Shown: positions 1 to 10,651, counted from the first letter of the stretch. The stretch: 64,000 nt of DNA from Phytophthora colocasiae (GCA_018806915.1 JAGKQI010000004.1:143059-207058), one strand, 5' to 3'. The notes: generated by a model from the letters alone, not told the origin. A program made the numbers and translations.

Positions 1-540
1 GTGATGAAGGTGTTGCCTATGTTCTATTCAGACACGGCCACTGTGGAGAAGGCGCGTGACTTCTGGGAGCTGTTCGAGGCGCACACAGGACAGTTGCCCG
101 ACCGAGAACGGTTGTTGGTGTTCCGTTAGAAGCTGAAAGGATGCGAGGCGGAACGGTGGTGGAGCAACTCCAGGATCAAAACATTCGCTACTCTCAGGGT
201 TCGATTCCACAACCAATTCCTGAGTAGGACGGCTGACGAGCTTTGGGATCGGTTGCATACTACTAAGAGACAGAGGGGTGAATCGGTGGAAGAGTGGGGC
301 GATCGAGTCACGGACTTATGCGACTCACTCGACTATCCTAACCCGCAGATGCCCGTCGAGGTCTCAGGAACCGACGAATGCTGGCAGCCTTGATTCAAGT
401 CCGGCCCGTGACATTCCCGAGGTAGTGGTTGATGTCGAAGGATATGCACCGACCTAGTGAAGAAGACGAGGAGTTCTCGGACGGAGCACCTGAAAGTAAC
501 AGGAACGGTCAGTCGTCGTCCGCAGTGGACGAATTGACTC
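1..540 (+). pseudogene. C2 gag, first fragment (capsid region), broken
   Basis: This is the 5' visible part of an old Ty3/gypsy copy, C2. It aligns base for base with the capsid-coding part of the C1 gag at about 38587-39141. A CAG-to-TAG nonsense change lies at 127-129, and near 350 about 14 bases present in C1 are missing, so the frame is lost. The piece stops exactly where the LTR of element A begins at 541. The next C2 bases resume at 31613 with the target duplication ACTC (537-540 and 31613-31616). The 5' end of C2 lies outside the window. The identity is confident because the match to C1 is near continuous. Confidence 0.9.
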
Positions 541-1285
541 TGTGGTGGAGCGGATCTGGCCAAAATCTGGTTGAGGCCGATCGCGATCGCCACTTGCGCC
601 CAGACACCGACTAACGGAGGGGGTCCCCCGATGATCCGTGATCTTGTTGCGTGTAGTGTTCACCTTGTGTACCCGTCGGTAGGCGGGTTACGCTCTTCCA
701 GGTAACTTCTGAAGATGTCTTGGGACGAGAAGAAGGTCTTGGGTGACGCAGGGGTTTGAGGCGGCGTGGAAGTTCTTCACTCTACCTCGGGGTACTTGAT
801 CCCGGTCGTAGGCGAGTTCTCGAGCCTTGATCCGGGTGCCTGGTCCTTGATCCAGGTCTTCCAATAGTCCAAAATTCGGAATCTGGTCCCTTCCTTTCGT
901 TGTTTTCCGCTTCCGATACCGGGGGTCTTGAGGGGGCGAGATTCGACGGGATCCTTAGGCTAAACAACCAATTCCTTCCGATCCGATGTATGCACTTAAA
1001 GGATAGTTCACTAGATAGGGCAAAGCTGGCCAATATATTATCCAGACTTAACCGCTATACTAGCTCACGTATCCTTACCTTCCTGACGCTTGTAGGGCCA
1101 ATGTAGTTCCCGGTTCCAGGCGTAGCGAAGACACTTGAGTGGTTCAGGGCAAATTCGAGTCTGTCTATGGTTATTCCTATGCCTACTAATCCCATCCTGA
1201 TTTACTATCCTACGATCACATGACACTGGCTACATAGCTGATCCCTAGCTTGGCTCCCCTAACCCTGATCTTGAGCCGATTCCGT

Positions 1286-1331
1286 ACTTAACCGAAGCTT
1301 GATCTCGCACTTAACCGAAGCTTGATCTCGC
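1286..1331. repeat. 23-bp tandem repeat in A 3' LTR, 2 full copies
   Basis: The unit runs from ACTTAACCG to GATCTCGC. Two full copies are followed by a diverged partial copy. The 5' LTR has six copies of the same unit at 21749-21886, so the array changed length in one of the two LTRs. Confidence 0.9.
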
Positions 1332-1639
1332 ACTTAATCGGGACTTGATCGCTGCCTGATCCCGCTTGGTGATCCTTCAAAGAATCCGGATCAGGCCACA
1401 AGAAGAGTCTGCGTCGCGCCTGGGGTTGACCTTGATCCGGAGCTGATCTCGCACTTATACGGGAGAGGATCATTGCGCGATCTTGCGTGATCTTGCGTGA
1501 TCTCGCTTCGTCGCCGCCCGGGGAAGTTGGATCGTGCTGTTAGAGGCTTCGGGGCGCCAGGGTAAGCTGATCATGCTCGCTTGGGGCCCCGTCATCGTTG
1601 ATCGCGCGAGAACATCCTTGATTTCCCCATTCTTCCTCC

Positions 1640-1728
1640 GGCAGGATTCGGATCACCCACGAACACCACGGCAGGATTCGGATCACCCACGAACACCACG
1701 GCAGGATTCGGATCACCCACGAACACCG
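1640..1728. repeat. 30-bp tandem repeat in A 3' LTR, 3 copies
   Basis: The unit begins GGCAGGATTCGG and ends GAACACCAC. There are three copies here and only two at 22195-22254 in the 5' LTR. Confidence 0.92.
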
Positions 1729-1907
1729 CTCCACCTGCTTCTTCGCCGGTGTCTCCGTTGCCTGTTCCCGGCGATACCCATCGTACCTTCGTCTGATTCG
1801 ACCCAGATCTGGCGATCACAGGTCCCCCCTGTCGCTCGTTCCGACTCTATTCGGGTTCGTGGCTGACATCGCCTCTCCGGGAAAATTTTTTCGTCCGCTT
1901 CACCACA

Positions 1908-1919
1908 TCCGCCCCCAGC
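1908..1919 (-). promoter_or_regulatory. Polypurine tract of element A
   Basis: Read on the minus strand, the bases just before the 3' LTR are CTGGGGGCGGA, directly abutting TGTGGTG. This is the expected primer site for plus-strand DNA synthesis and fixes the minus-strand orientation of A. Confidence 0.8.
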
Positions 1920-2010
1920 ACGTAAGTTGAGCTGCCGCAGCTCACTTCGGGTTTATTTCCACATTCACCACCTGGAACACAAGTCGTTCAAGCGCCACCA
2001 CTCTCTCGAA

Positions 2011-4815
2011 ATGTCCGATCCGCCTTCCTCGCCCCCCTTGACGCCGAGAACGCCCTCGAGCGAGCACTCGATCCGATCCGCCCGATCCACGGCCTCCCGC
2101 TTCTCAACCCCGGGGGTAAACCCTGAGCTGGTCACCTTGCAAGCGAGGCTGGCCCATAGCCAACGGATACGCGAGACCTTGAGCCGCGATCGGGACCACC
2201 TGGACGACACCGTTCGCCGGTTGCGATCCGACATGGAGGATATGGAGCGCTTCCGGGACGACCAAGCGGAGGAGATTTTGCGGCTGAACGCCGAAATCGC
2301 TCATCTGCGATCGGGAACCGGAGATGCTATCGGTGGGGACGCGATCGCCGCCTTGCAGGATCAGCGGGCCCAGCACGACGCCGAACGACGGGAGTCTGAG
2401 CAGCGACTGGCCCGGATCCAGGCGCGGCTAGACTCTGCGCTCGAGGATCTCGACTTCCGGCTGGCCGAACTTCGCATAGCCGGGGAGACGGAGATTAAAC
2501 TCCGGGATGAGCTTCAGGATCGCGAACGGGAGCTCGCCGCCGTGCGTCATGACCTGACCCTCACTCAGCGTAGCCTTGATCGCTGGCAGAGGAACGATTC
2601 CTCCCAAGGTCCACAAGCGGCTATGGCCATGCCTGCTGATCAGACTCGCCCGACGGCAGAGGAAGCTCGGTTGAGGTTGGAGTTGACGCGGACCCAAGCG
2701 GAGTTGCTCGCCGCTCGAGCCAAAGTCGCGTATCTGGAACGCGAGGCAGAGGATCACCAGGTTGAACTGGCTCGGGCACACCTCGCCATGGAGGACGTAT
2801 CCGCCCCGGATTCCCGCGCTCCGCCTCTGGGTGCAACCGCCGATGCCGCCGCCGTATCCAGCCTGGAGCAAGATCTGGCAGACGCCTTGGGAAATCTGGA
2901 AATAATCCAGCACGACCGGGACCAGCTCTCCGTCCAGCATCGTGCCGCCATTGCCGAGCGGGATCAGGCCGTCGCAGACCTGGATCAGGCCCGCCTCGAC
3001 CGGGATCAAGCAATGCAAGATCTCAATCGAGTAACGGTAGACCGTGATCGAATCCAGGTCGACCTGGACAATGCCACCCAAGATCGTTTGTCTGCCCTCG
3101 CAGACCTTGACGTGGCTCGTTCCGCCCGGGATGCGGCGACACAGGAACTCGACCAACTCCAGCGACAGAACGCGGAGCTTCGACAGGCTCACCAAGAGCT
3201 GGACGCTGATTATGCCGAAGCCGAACAACAGCTGCACCACGCCGAGGATTCCTCTGCTCGGTTGTCCTCGTGGATCGCGGATCGACGGGCGGCTCGTGCC
3301 ACCAAAAGATCTCGAAGCGCCTCCGCTTCCCCGGCCGTTCCTCCTTCCTCACGCAAGCGTCCAGCTCGGAGCACCTCAGCTCCCCGTGATCTAAAACCTG
3401 CAGCTACCGAAGCTCCCGGGTCAACCCAGCCTGTCACACCCACGGTGGTCCAGACCCCGGCAGGATCAACGGCGAGTCCGCTGGATCTGTTGGCGGATCA
3501 AGCTTCTGGGCAAGCCGGAGGGGAGGAAACCGACACTCCAGCCCCTGATCCGACCCCAGCGCCTACGGATCAGTCCGGATCGCTCCCCGCCGAGGGTGAT
3601 TCGCCGGATGAGGACGAGGAAGACTCCGACTACGATCCCCAGCACCCATTCTCATCGCCGTCCGAAGAGGACGAAAGTCCAGAACCCAGCAATGGAACTA
3701 GTTCTGAAGCCGAATCGGAACGTTCCAACGAGGCGGAGGACTCCGAGGAGGACGAGACTCTACCCATGGGCCGCCAACGGTCTATCTCGACGCACCGGCG
3801 CGAGTCCGGTCAGGTTCCGAGAGCCGGACCTTCTGGCACCCGTGGATCGGGGTCTCCGGACGGCTCAAGCCCATCTCCAGATGGATCAGGTCCGCCGTCT
3901 CCAGGATCACCTCCGGGTTCCCCGTCACCGCCGCCACCTCCTCCCGGCGGTTCCTCGCCCCCCGGGCTCCGACCACCCCTGTTCCCGGTCGCCTCCTTCA
4001 TTCCAGGATACGATCGGCAGCGCACCTTCGCGGCCGCTGACATCGTACCGTGGGATCCGCAGTTGATCGGGCAGTATTCGATCGTGGGTCTGATTGCCAA
4101 TTCTCTGGGCAAACGGTTGTTGATCCCTTCGGGTTGGCTGTTCCCTTCCCAGATACAGGCTGGGCCTGCACCGACCCCCGGCACCGAATACCTCCACGAG
4201 TTGATCACGGGCGTGAACGTGCTTGATCTGCTGGCTCTGGAGCCGTGGAACGACTTCGCGAACCCGGGTCCCCTTACGTTCGACCTCGATCTGCATGAGA
4301 GGGAGGGAACACCCCTCGCGGCCGTGGCCGCCACCTATCGCGTTCTGGAGGAACGGCACCGTCAAGCATTTTGGGAGGCCACCCACAACTTCGAGATCAC
4401 CTCTGCCATGCAGGATGCGGATCTTGAACTGCAGCGGTATTACGTTGCTCGCAAGGCCCGGCGGAGTCGAGCTGGGTCTGCTTGGCGCCAATTCCTCGCC
4501 TCCTTCCCCGCCATAATGCGCGATCAGTGGTTCGATCTCGACATCCTGCTGGATCCGTTCTTACTTCACCTCCCCATTCCGTCGGTGGATGTGGTTCGTT
4601 GGTATCCCGGCGTGGTCTCTCGGCGTGCCAACCTGGCGGATCCCAACGCGAACGTCCCAGAGCCGGCGAACCTGATCGAGGCTCTGGAGGAGTGTGACGA
4701 GGCGGATCCGTGGCGTAACCAGTATCGGCAAGACCCGGTCAACCATCCCGCCACCAGGATTCCCCGCCTTATCGGCAAGTTCAATCCTCCTCCCGCTGGG
4801 GCCGCTTCTCCGTAA
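2011..4815 (+). CDS. Antisense gene of element A: 934-aa coiled-coil, NLS and acidic-region protein, function unknown
   Basis: This is an uninterrupted reading frame on the strand opposite gag-pol, between the pol end and the 3' LTR. The first ATG is at 2011, 103 bases inside the LTR; the frame is open upstream to 1927 but without an ATG. Residues about 37-425 form a long coiled coil, with repeats of the type DLDxARxDRDxA around residues 320-375. A basic stretch at about 428-455 (KRSRS...RKRPARS) looks like a bipartite nuclear localisation signal. An acidic, Ser-rich region spans about 528-586, a Pro/Gly/Ser-rich region 593-650, and a Trp-rich probably folded C-terminal domain 656-926. I do not recognise the family. 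It is the best preserved frame in A, whose gag and pol are broken. It converges on pol across a 352-bp spacer. Coding status is likely but unproven. Confidence 0.75.
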   Translation: MSDPPSSPPLTPRTPSSEHSIRSARSTASRFSTPGVNPELVTLQARLAHSQRIRETLSRDRDHLDDTVRRLRSDMEDMERFRDDQAEEILRLNAEIAHLRSGTGDAIGGDAIAALQDQRAQHDAERRESEQRLARIQARLDSALEDLDFRLAELRIAGETEIKLRDELQDRERELAAVRHDLTLTQRSLDRWQRNDSSQGPQAAMAMPADQTRPTAEEARLRLELTRTQAELLAARAKVAYLEREAEDHQVELARAHLAMEDVSAPDSRAPPLGATADAAAVSSLEQDLADALGNLEIIQHDRDQLSVQHRAAIAERDQAVADLDQARLDRDQAMQDLNRVTVDRDRIQVDLDNATQDRLSALADLDVARSARDAATQELDQLQRQNAELRQAHQELDADYAEAEQQLHHAEDSSARLSSWIADRRAARATKRSRSASASPAVPPSSRKRPARSTSAPRDLKPAATEAPGSTQPVTPTVVQTPAGSTASPLDLLADQASGQAGGEETDTPAPDPTPAPTDQSGSLPAEGDSPDEDEEDSDYDPQHPFSSPSEEDESPEPSNGTSSEAESERSNEAEDSEEDETLPMGRQRSISTHRRESGQVPRAGPSGTRGSGSPDGSSPSPDGSGPPSPGSPPGSPSPPPPPPGGSSPPGLRPPLFPVASFIPGYDRQRTFAAADIVPWDPQLIGQYSIVGLIANSLGKRLLIPSGWLFPSQIQAGPAPTPGTEYLHELITGVNVLDLLALEPWNDFANPGPLTFDLDLHEREGTPLAAVAATYRVLEERHRQAFWEATHNFEITSAMQDADLELQRYYVARKARRSRAGSAWRQFLASFPAIMRDQWFDLDILLDPFLLHLPIPSVDVVRWYPGVVSRRANLADPNANVPEPANLIEALEECDEADPWRNQYRQDPVNHPATRIPRLIGKFNPPPAGAASP

Positions 4816-5167
4816 GTCGTGCGAACTTCGATCACCTGCAGCAAGGCTCGGGGCTTCTCCCCGAGTTCGGATTCGGAACCCCTTCCAGGGCCGTTCTACA
4901 TTCTTCCATCTCCATTCGTAATTCTCATAATCTCCACTCGTAATCCGTAATCTCCATTCCCACAGTCATTCCATCGTACTCTATCATTTTAGGAATGTGA
5001 TCCCCTTTCATCTCCATCTCGACATCCCGGATCACCATCTTCCAGCGTCAAATTCCCTACGTACATGCACATACACAAATGTAAAACTCTCGCTCTGATC
5101 TGGATTCTCCTCCACATCAGCTTCCTCGATCACGGCGAGGCAACCCTGTCACCTCGCCTGGCTTCCC
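4816..5167. other. Convergent spacer between the A antisense gene and A pol
   Basis: The 3' end of the plus-strand gene and the 3' end of the minus-strand pol face each other across 352 bp. The spacer holds short direct repeats based on AATCTCCA(C/T)TCGTAATC at about 4905-4965 and no open frame. The same spacer recurs in inverted orientation at 63749-64000 (A2). It is the expected place for the 3' ends of both transcripts. Confidence 0.6.
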
Positions 5168-5970
5168 TTACACCTCTTCATGTGACTGCATCACGCCGAA
5201 TCGGTTCCGATTAGCGTGGTCACGTAGGAACGCGCTCAACATGGCCCCACAGTTAAGATCAGCTTCGTCGACCCACGTTGGTTCATCATAACCGACCCAG
5301 TGCACCAGGAATTCACGATAGACCCGGCCGTAGCGAGTTCGTTTCCCACTTCGCATGTCCGAGATCCGTTCGACTTCGTACTCATCGGCATCCAGATCCG
5401 AACTCAAACTGTCTCCTCCGGAAGGAGGATCTCATCGAAATCGAGCCGATCTGCTTCATCTACCGTCAACTCGATCCGCGGACGATCTGGGAAATTCCGT
5501 ACCAGCTTTAGCTTAGAAACATGAACCACCGGAAAGATATGGTAATCAGAGCCCGCGATCTCCAGCTTGATCGTGAATTCATTGAGCTTCTCTGCAACAC
5601 GGAACGGGCCATGCCAAAGGTGGGCGAGTTTACGGGCATACCCTTCCTTCACACGATCTAGGTATAGCCAAACTCGTGATCCAGCTTCGATCTGATGCGG
5701 ATCGACATCCTCATTGTGTCGATCAGCTCGGTCCGCGATCGCCTCTCGCAGCTTAGCGTTGACCTGTTCTCTCGACTGCTGGTAGTATCTCTGAACGCGA
5801 TATCTCCACCGTCTTGGATCGCGATCGTGGCGTCTGGTCGACCCGATCGGGATCGTTGCTTCCAACGTCGATCTTGGATCCCATCCGTGTACCAAATAGT
5901 GAGGGGTATCTCCCCGGACCCGATCGTGAGCCGTGTTAATGGCGAAAGTCAATCTCTCCGCATATTCATC
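5168..5970 (-). pseudogene. A pol, C-terminus: integrase C-terminal domain and chromodomain
   Basis: The sense reading (right to left) first gives the integrase tail (5404-5952): a helical stretch, the GPFRV motif typical of the SH3-like integrase end, and a VVHVSKLK segment. A stop at 5404 then precedes a chromodomain (5168-5407) with EFLVHWVGY and the following PTWV aromatic motif. Chromodomains at this place in Ty3/gypsy elements bind modified histones and bias integration towards heterochromatin. The stop separates the chromodomain from integrase, and another break near 5953-5970 separates it from the core. The A2 copy at about 63400-63750 has the same order. Confidence 0.88.
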
Positions 5971-6330
5971 TCAGTCCTTTTGATCGAGATCTTGAACATA
6001 CATCTTGATTGCCCTAGTGGCCGTTTGCACCATCCGTTCCGCAGTCCCATTGGCCTGTGGTCGGTAGGCCATCGTCGCCCGTTGTCGCTGCCCCAGGATC
6101 CTATTAAACGATCTGAAGAAGTCGGACATGAAGCCCGGCTCTCGATCGTGCCTGATCATCTCGCTAGCGCCAAATCTGCGGAACACGCATTCTTCATAAG
6201 ATTCCGCGACGGTCTGAGCCGATCGGGAGGAACTAGCCTTTGCGATCACATATCCCGTGAACAGATCCACCCAGATCAGCAGTTCAGTATTGCCTTTGTT
6301 GGATCTGGGCAGAGAGGGTATGTGATCCAT
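5971..6330 (-). pseudogene. A pol, integrase catalytic core
   Basis: This frame has the RNase H-fold integrase core with the three acidic positions in context: WVDLFTGYV, RHDREPGF, and NGTAERM. It would catalyse 3' processing and strand transfer of the element DNA. A frameshift near 6330 separates it from the upstream zinc-binding part and a stop at 5971 from the C-terminal domain, so this copy cannot make a complete integrase without recoding or repair. Confidence 0.9.
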
Positions 6331-7527
6331 CGTATGATCTGGAATGGGTATGTAGCTTGCAGATTCCCAGGCGACTCGCCCCGGATCGTGGGTCTCCTCT
6401 TTCCGGTCTCACAGTCTACACACTCGCCTACGTATCGCTGCACACTCCGATATAATCCCCTCCAGTGGAAATGATCTCGGATCCGCTGATAAGTGCGTCC
6501 GATCCCTTGATGTCCCCCTTCCAGAGTCGTATGGTAGTGGTGGAGGACATCCTGCTGTAGCGTTTCTGGAACCACGAGTCTCATCAGGCGGTCGCGATCA
6601 CCTCTTGATCTCGGCCCTGGTGGGCAATAAAACAACAGATCCTGTTCATCTACCTCGTACTCGGAAGCGATCTTGGCGTAGGATCCAGACTCGGCTCGAG
6701 TAAGATCCGCGATCTGCCCAGCCAGGTACTTCTTTAGTCCGGCGATCCAGACCTCCTCGTCCTGGGCTCGCCTGATCCGATCCACTCGCATCTCCCGGAT
6801 CAGTTCCTCTCGCAGGACGGCGGCATCGGGTCGCGCTCGGGCTGCACCCGTGGCTACGGCCGACACTTGCACCGTTCGATCTTCAACTCGAGGGATCAAC
6901 ACCTCATCAAGCCGATTTAGGGTGACCAGATCGCACCGATCTGCTTCCTCGTGGACCTCGATCCCGCTTCCTCGCTGCAGCGCTGCACTCGCCAAGCTGT
7001 CTGCGCTCCCATTCCAATCTCTCTTCACATGGACTAGCTCATGATCTCCCCAATTCCGCAAGTGATCTAGCACCTTCTGTTTCAGTAACGTCAATCCTGG
7101 CGCCTTGCAGTCGATCTCGCCCCGGACTTGTCGGATCACTAGGTTCGAATCGCCGCAAATGACCAAACGGCGGCGTTCTAACTGTGCGATCATGCCAAGA
7201 CCTAGCAAGAGCCCACGGTATTCCGCTTCATTGACAGTAAGACTCTCCGCATAGTCTGATCTAGCTTTGATTACTTTCCACTCCGGCAAACTCCACACGA
7301 TCGCGCTGAAAGCGCCTCCTCCTCGTTTCACGCGTGCCGAACCGTCGAAACTTACTACCCATAGCTCCTCACCTGGATCTACGGTGGGAATCGGCATCTG
7401 GATCTTACGCCTTGGTTCCTTCTGTGGCGCGATCGCGATCAGGGCTTCGTCGATCTTCGATCTAGGCGTTATATTAGCTGCGATCGCCCCCAGTATCTCA
7501 TCCTCTCCCTTCGTTTTACCCTGTGAT
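6276..7527 (-). pseudogene. A pol, additional archaeal-type RNase H and integrase zinc domain
   Basis: The first part (about 7390-6950) is a complete second RNase H: SFDGSARV with the first Asp, NEAEYRGLLLGL with the Glu, CGDSNLVIRQVRGE with the second Asp, and NGSADSLAS with the last Asp. This style matches archaeal/plant-type RNase HI rather than the RT-linked retroelement RNase H. It is followed by an integrase HHCC zinc domain (HHYHTTLEGGHQG ... CVDCETG, about 6540-6400). A one-base difference from A2 near 7520 puts this frame out of register with RT. Its intact active-site residues contrast with the degenerate RNase H just upstream, so this domain probably supplies the nuclease activity of family A. 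Confidence 0.9.
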
Positions 7528-8640
7528 CTCGAGTGTCCATGGGGACAGGAGAGCCGACCATTGTCCCAGACGCCCTTGAAGGCCGGCAGACTTGAACAGC
7601 CAGGCAAGCGTGGAGTGTCTGGTTAGGACCTTGATCCGACGTCCCACCAACAGGGTGTAGTGTAGATCCAGGATCCGAAGTAGAGCCAACACCTCCTTTT
7701 CGGCAACATTATAGTTTAACTCGTTCGTCTTCAAGGTTCGGCTGGCAAACGCGACCGGGTGGTAGATCTGGTCGTGTTCCTGCATTAGTGCGGCGGAAAT
7801 CGCCCAGTCACTGGCATACACGATCACCACGGGTAACTTTGTCATGTCGAAGTGACGAAGGATCGGGGTCGACGCGATCTTGGTTTTCAAGGCTGTAAAC
7901 GCCCTGTGTGCCCTACCCCACCTTTCGTCGCCAGCTCTTTGGGCCAGATTGGCTCCGACCTTGCTTGAACAGGGGGGAGGCGTCGCCCCCAAGCTAAGAT
8001 CCGGCGTACTATTCCCCTTTTGAGTCAAGGTGTCGGGTGATCCATCCTGATTCGACTTAAGCGCAACGGGATCTCGATTGATCGGGTCCGTACTATCCAT
8101 GATCTTTCGAAGATCTGGTCGCTTCTTCAGTTCTGCGAACTCCACTTCACGTAGTTCATATAGGACCGATGCATAGATAGCATAATCCTCGATGAACCGA
8201 CTATAGTAATTCAAACTTCCCAGGAACGATTGCATGGATCGGAGCGACCCAGGGAATGGCAGATCCGTCAGAGACTTCAGGTCTTTCGGGTTTGCCTCCA
8301 ATCCGCCGATCGACACTTTGTGTCCGAGATATTCCACCTTATCCATGCCCCAGAAGCTCTTCGCCACACTGATCGAGAGATTCCACTTATCACAGGCCTC
8401 CAATAGGTCTTCCACCCGATCGCACATTTGATCCCATGTTCCAGCCGTGATCAAGATATCGTCGATGTAGGATCTCCGTCCTAGAACCGACGGGCGACCA
8501 GGATCTTCCGGGATCCCTGATTCAAACACATCTGTAGAGTCTTTCGTATTCCCTGACTGGGAGATCTTCAAAAATCCATATAGGGCGTTGTCCACAAGAC
8601 GTTGATAGATCTGAGGGGCGTTCTTCAGCCCGAACGGCAT
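7516..8640 (-). pseudogene. A pol, RT palm/thumb and degenerate RT-linked RNase H
   Basis: This carries the second half of reverse transcriptase: MPFGLKNAP, then the catalytic YIDD box near 8460-8475, YLGHKVS and the thumb (FLGSLNYYSRFI). The following RNase H retains its fold signatures, but the canonical DAS reads YAS and the canonical TDH reads TRH, so two active-site Asp positions are lost. The same two changes occur in A2, so they are a family trait. A TGA where A2 has Trp (FEWNRMPFG) lies just upstream at about 8647, and a frameshift at about 7520 ends the frame. Confidence 0.9.
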
Positions 8641-10446
8641 GCGATTTCACTCGAAGAGGCCGAACGGGGTGATAAAAGCTGAGATCGCGCGAGCTCGATC
8701 GGTCATTGATACGACCCAGAATCCACTCGCCATGTCTAATGAACAGTACCACAGAACCTTGTCAAGATCTTCTAACAGGTCATTGATCAGAGGCATTGGG
8801 TAGATCATCAGCCTCGTGAGACCGTTCACCAGCCGATAATCGATACATAGTCGGATGTCTACACCGTTCTTCTTGATGATCACCACGATCGGCGATGCCC
8901 ATGGCGAGGTCGATGGCCGGATGATCTTGGCCGCTAGGAGTCCTTTGATGAGATCCGATACTTTCTCGCGGAACTGTGGCGCCACCTTTCGGACTCGTTG
9001 TGCGATCGGCTTTGCATCACCCACGTCGATATCGCATATAACACCCTTGGCCGCTGGAGGAAGTGCGTTTCCCTTTCCGATCAGGAGATGTCGCTTCTTC
9101 CAAATAATCTGTCGAAGTTTCTCGATCTCCTCCGGGGTAGCCGATCCCGGATTTCCTACTTGCAGATCTTCGATCCTGACTTCTTCAGTGGTGGAAATCT
9201 GGATCTCCGGTACTACTGCGAGATTATCGGCTAGATCCTCGGCCGAAAAATCGCCACTTTCGTGTAAGTGGGTCTGATCAGCGTTCTCGATCCCTTCAGG
9301 AGATGTCGGATCCGGTTCATCCGTTGATTGATCACGCAGCCTATCGTCCTTGGCTGTCAAGATCGGGGTGTCTTTAACCGTGGGGACGGCATCGGCGTCG
9401 GATACATGTTGGATCTCGATTTGAAAATCTGGTTTTTCTGTTTTTACCTCGATTTCCTCTTCACATGTCCGATCTGTCCGACTTGGGGCCTGATCTGGCA
9501 AGCTCTCATTCGTCTCAGTCTCACCACTCGTCTCAGTCTCACCGCCCCCAGCTTCGCCACTCGGGGCCTTGTCGGAACTGATCGTGATCGGTGGGGTATC
9601 CATGGGGTCTGGTTGGGGATCGATGAATGCGACCTTGACTTCGGCCGTATCGGTCGGTGATCGCGGTTCCAATGTCGATATTGGTGCAGGATCAGGATCG
9701 GTCTTGATTGCCCCACCTCGACGGAGTATAGATCGCGGCGTAACGTAGGTCGGCCGTTCGACCGACGGTAAGGGGATCTCTACGGTTTCCTGAGGTTCCG
9801 GTCTTGCGTCCACCGTCGCTTCTAGAGCTAGATTCTGCCACTCCATGTAACGCCGGGACCCGACCGACACAAACCCGGGGTAGCGAGGAACTTTTTCTTG
9901 ATCAAGTACCATCCCGACATGTAATCTGTGATCCAGTCGTAAAATCTTCTCGCTCAAATTCGTGATCACTAAGTACCGAGTTCGGCCGGGTCCATTTACC
10001 ACGGTAGGTACCCATCGGTCGCCTCTAGTCACCCACAATTTCTCCGTCGCCGATAATTTCACTCTCGATGCCGTCTCTTCAGATCCCCCAACTGGGATAT
10101 GTAGATCTTCCTCCAATTTTACCGATCTTACCTTCTCCCCGTATAATCTCTTACGACCACTAAGTGGGATCCCCACTTCATTAGGTAAGCACATCGATCC
10201 CTTCGCTAGATCCATCCGGACCCCAGCCGGGATCATGAAATCCATACCCAGGATCGCATCTTGCCCGGATAGATCCCCGATCCAAATATCGAAAAAGTAG
10301 ACCAGGTATCCTGCAAGCGTGATCTTGATCCTCGTTCTTCCCTCGGTGGTGTACACATTATCACCGATCCCAACACACTCCTGTCTCTGACTAGTGTCAA
10401 AGTGGCACCCAACCTTACGAGCAAAGGTGGTATCCAAGATGGATAC
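8641..10446 (-). pseudogene. A pol, protease C-half, long acidic linker and RT fingers
   Basis: The 596-aa frame begins just after the protease active site, with GQDAILGMDFMIP as the second protease motif (about 10290-10240). A Ser/Thr/Glu/Asp-rich linker of about 300 residues follows (roughly 9900-9100). Then come RT fingers and palm start: IIRPSTSPWASPIVVI, RLCIDYRLVN, YPMPLINDLLEDL, and SLDMASGFW with the first catalytic Asp. It stops at about 8647, where Trp is replaced by TGA relative to A2. The long linker is unusual for Ty3/gypsy pol. Confidence 0.88.
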
Positions 10447-10646
10447 CTAGGCGCCAGTGTCCAGGAGCAAGATCGCTCTTTCATGATTAATCTTGCCTGA
10501 GATCTTGGCTTGGCGGAACCATTTTCCTGGTGCGTGGTATTTCCAGTAACCCCTGGATTCTCCTTCCTTGAGATCCAAGGCCACTTCCGCACCAGATCGC
10601 GAGAACTCATCGATCCGGGGAAGACTCGCGATCTTAGCAGTATACG
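10447..10646 (-). pseudogene. A pol, protease N-terminal part with nonsense codon after the active site
   Basis: In the sense direction this frame leads into ILLLDTGA, the aspartic protease active site, and is cut by a TAG immediately after it (about 10447-10449); the frame then continues with VSILDTTF. Upstream it runs into the B insertion at 10647. Without B it joins the pol frame at 18523-18749, which overlaps the end of gag in the -1 frame. Confidence 0.85.
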
Positions 10647-10651
10647 AATGC

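Larger units (their letters stand above)
541..1907 (-). repeat. 3' LTR of element A (1367 bp)
   Basis: It matches 21007-22351 plus 31532-31612 over its full length. It differs mainly in tandem-repeat copy number: 2 instead of 6 copies of a 23-bp unit, and 3 instead of 2 copies of a 30-bp unit. It begins TGTGGTGGAG and ends TTCACCACA on the plus strand. GATC is very frequent. Short open frames inside it, such as the one around 1534-1866, are repeat artefacts and not genes. Confidence 0.93.

Noticed and set aside
1534..1866. Open frames in the A LTR (about 110 residues) with three identical SDHPRTPRQD-type repeats
   Set aside because: The frame is the translation of the 30-bp tandem repeat; the partner LTR has a different copy number and shorter frame, so no conserved protein is implied.
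2428..3240. A 270-residue minus-strand frame inside the A antisense gene
   Set aside because: It is in the pol sense direction but has no retroelement motif; it is the mirror of the Asp/Arg/Gln-rich coiled-coil repeats on the plus strand.
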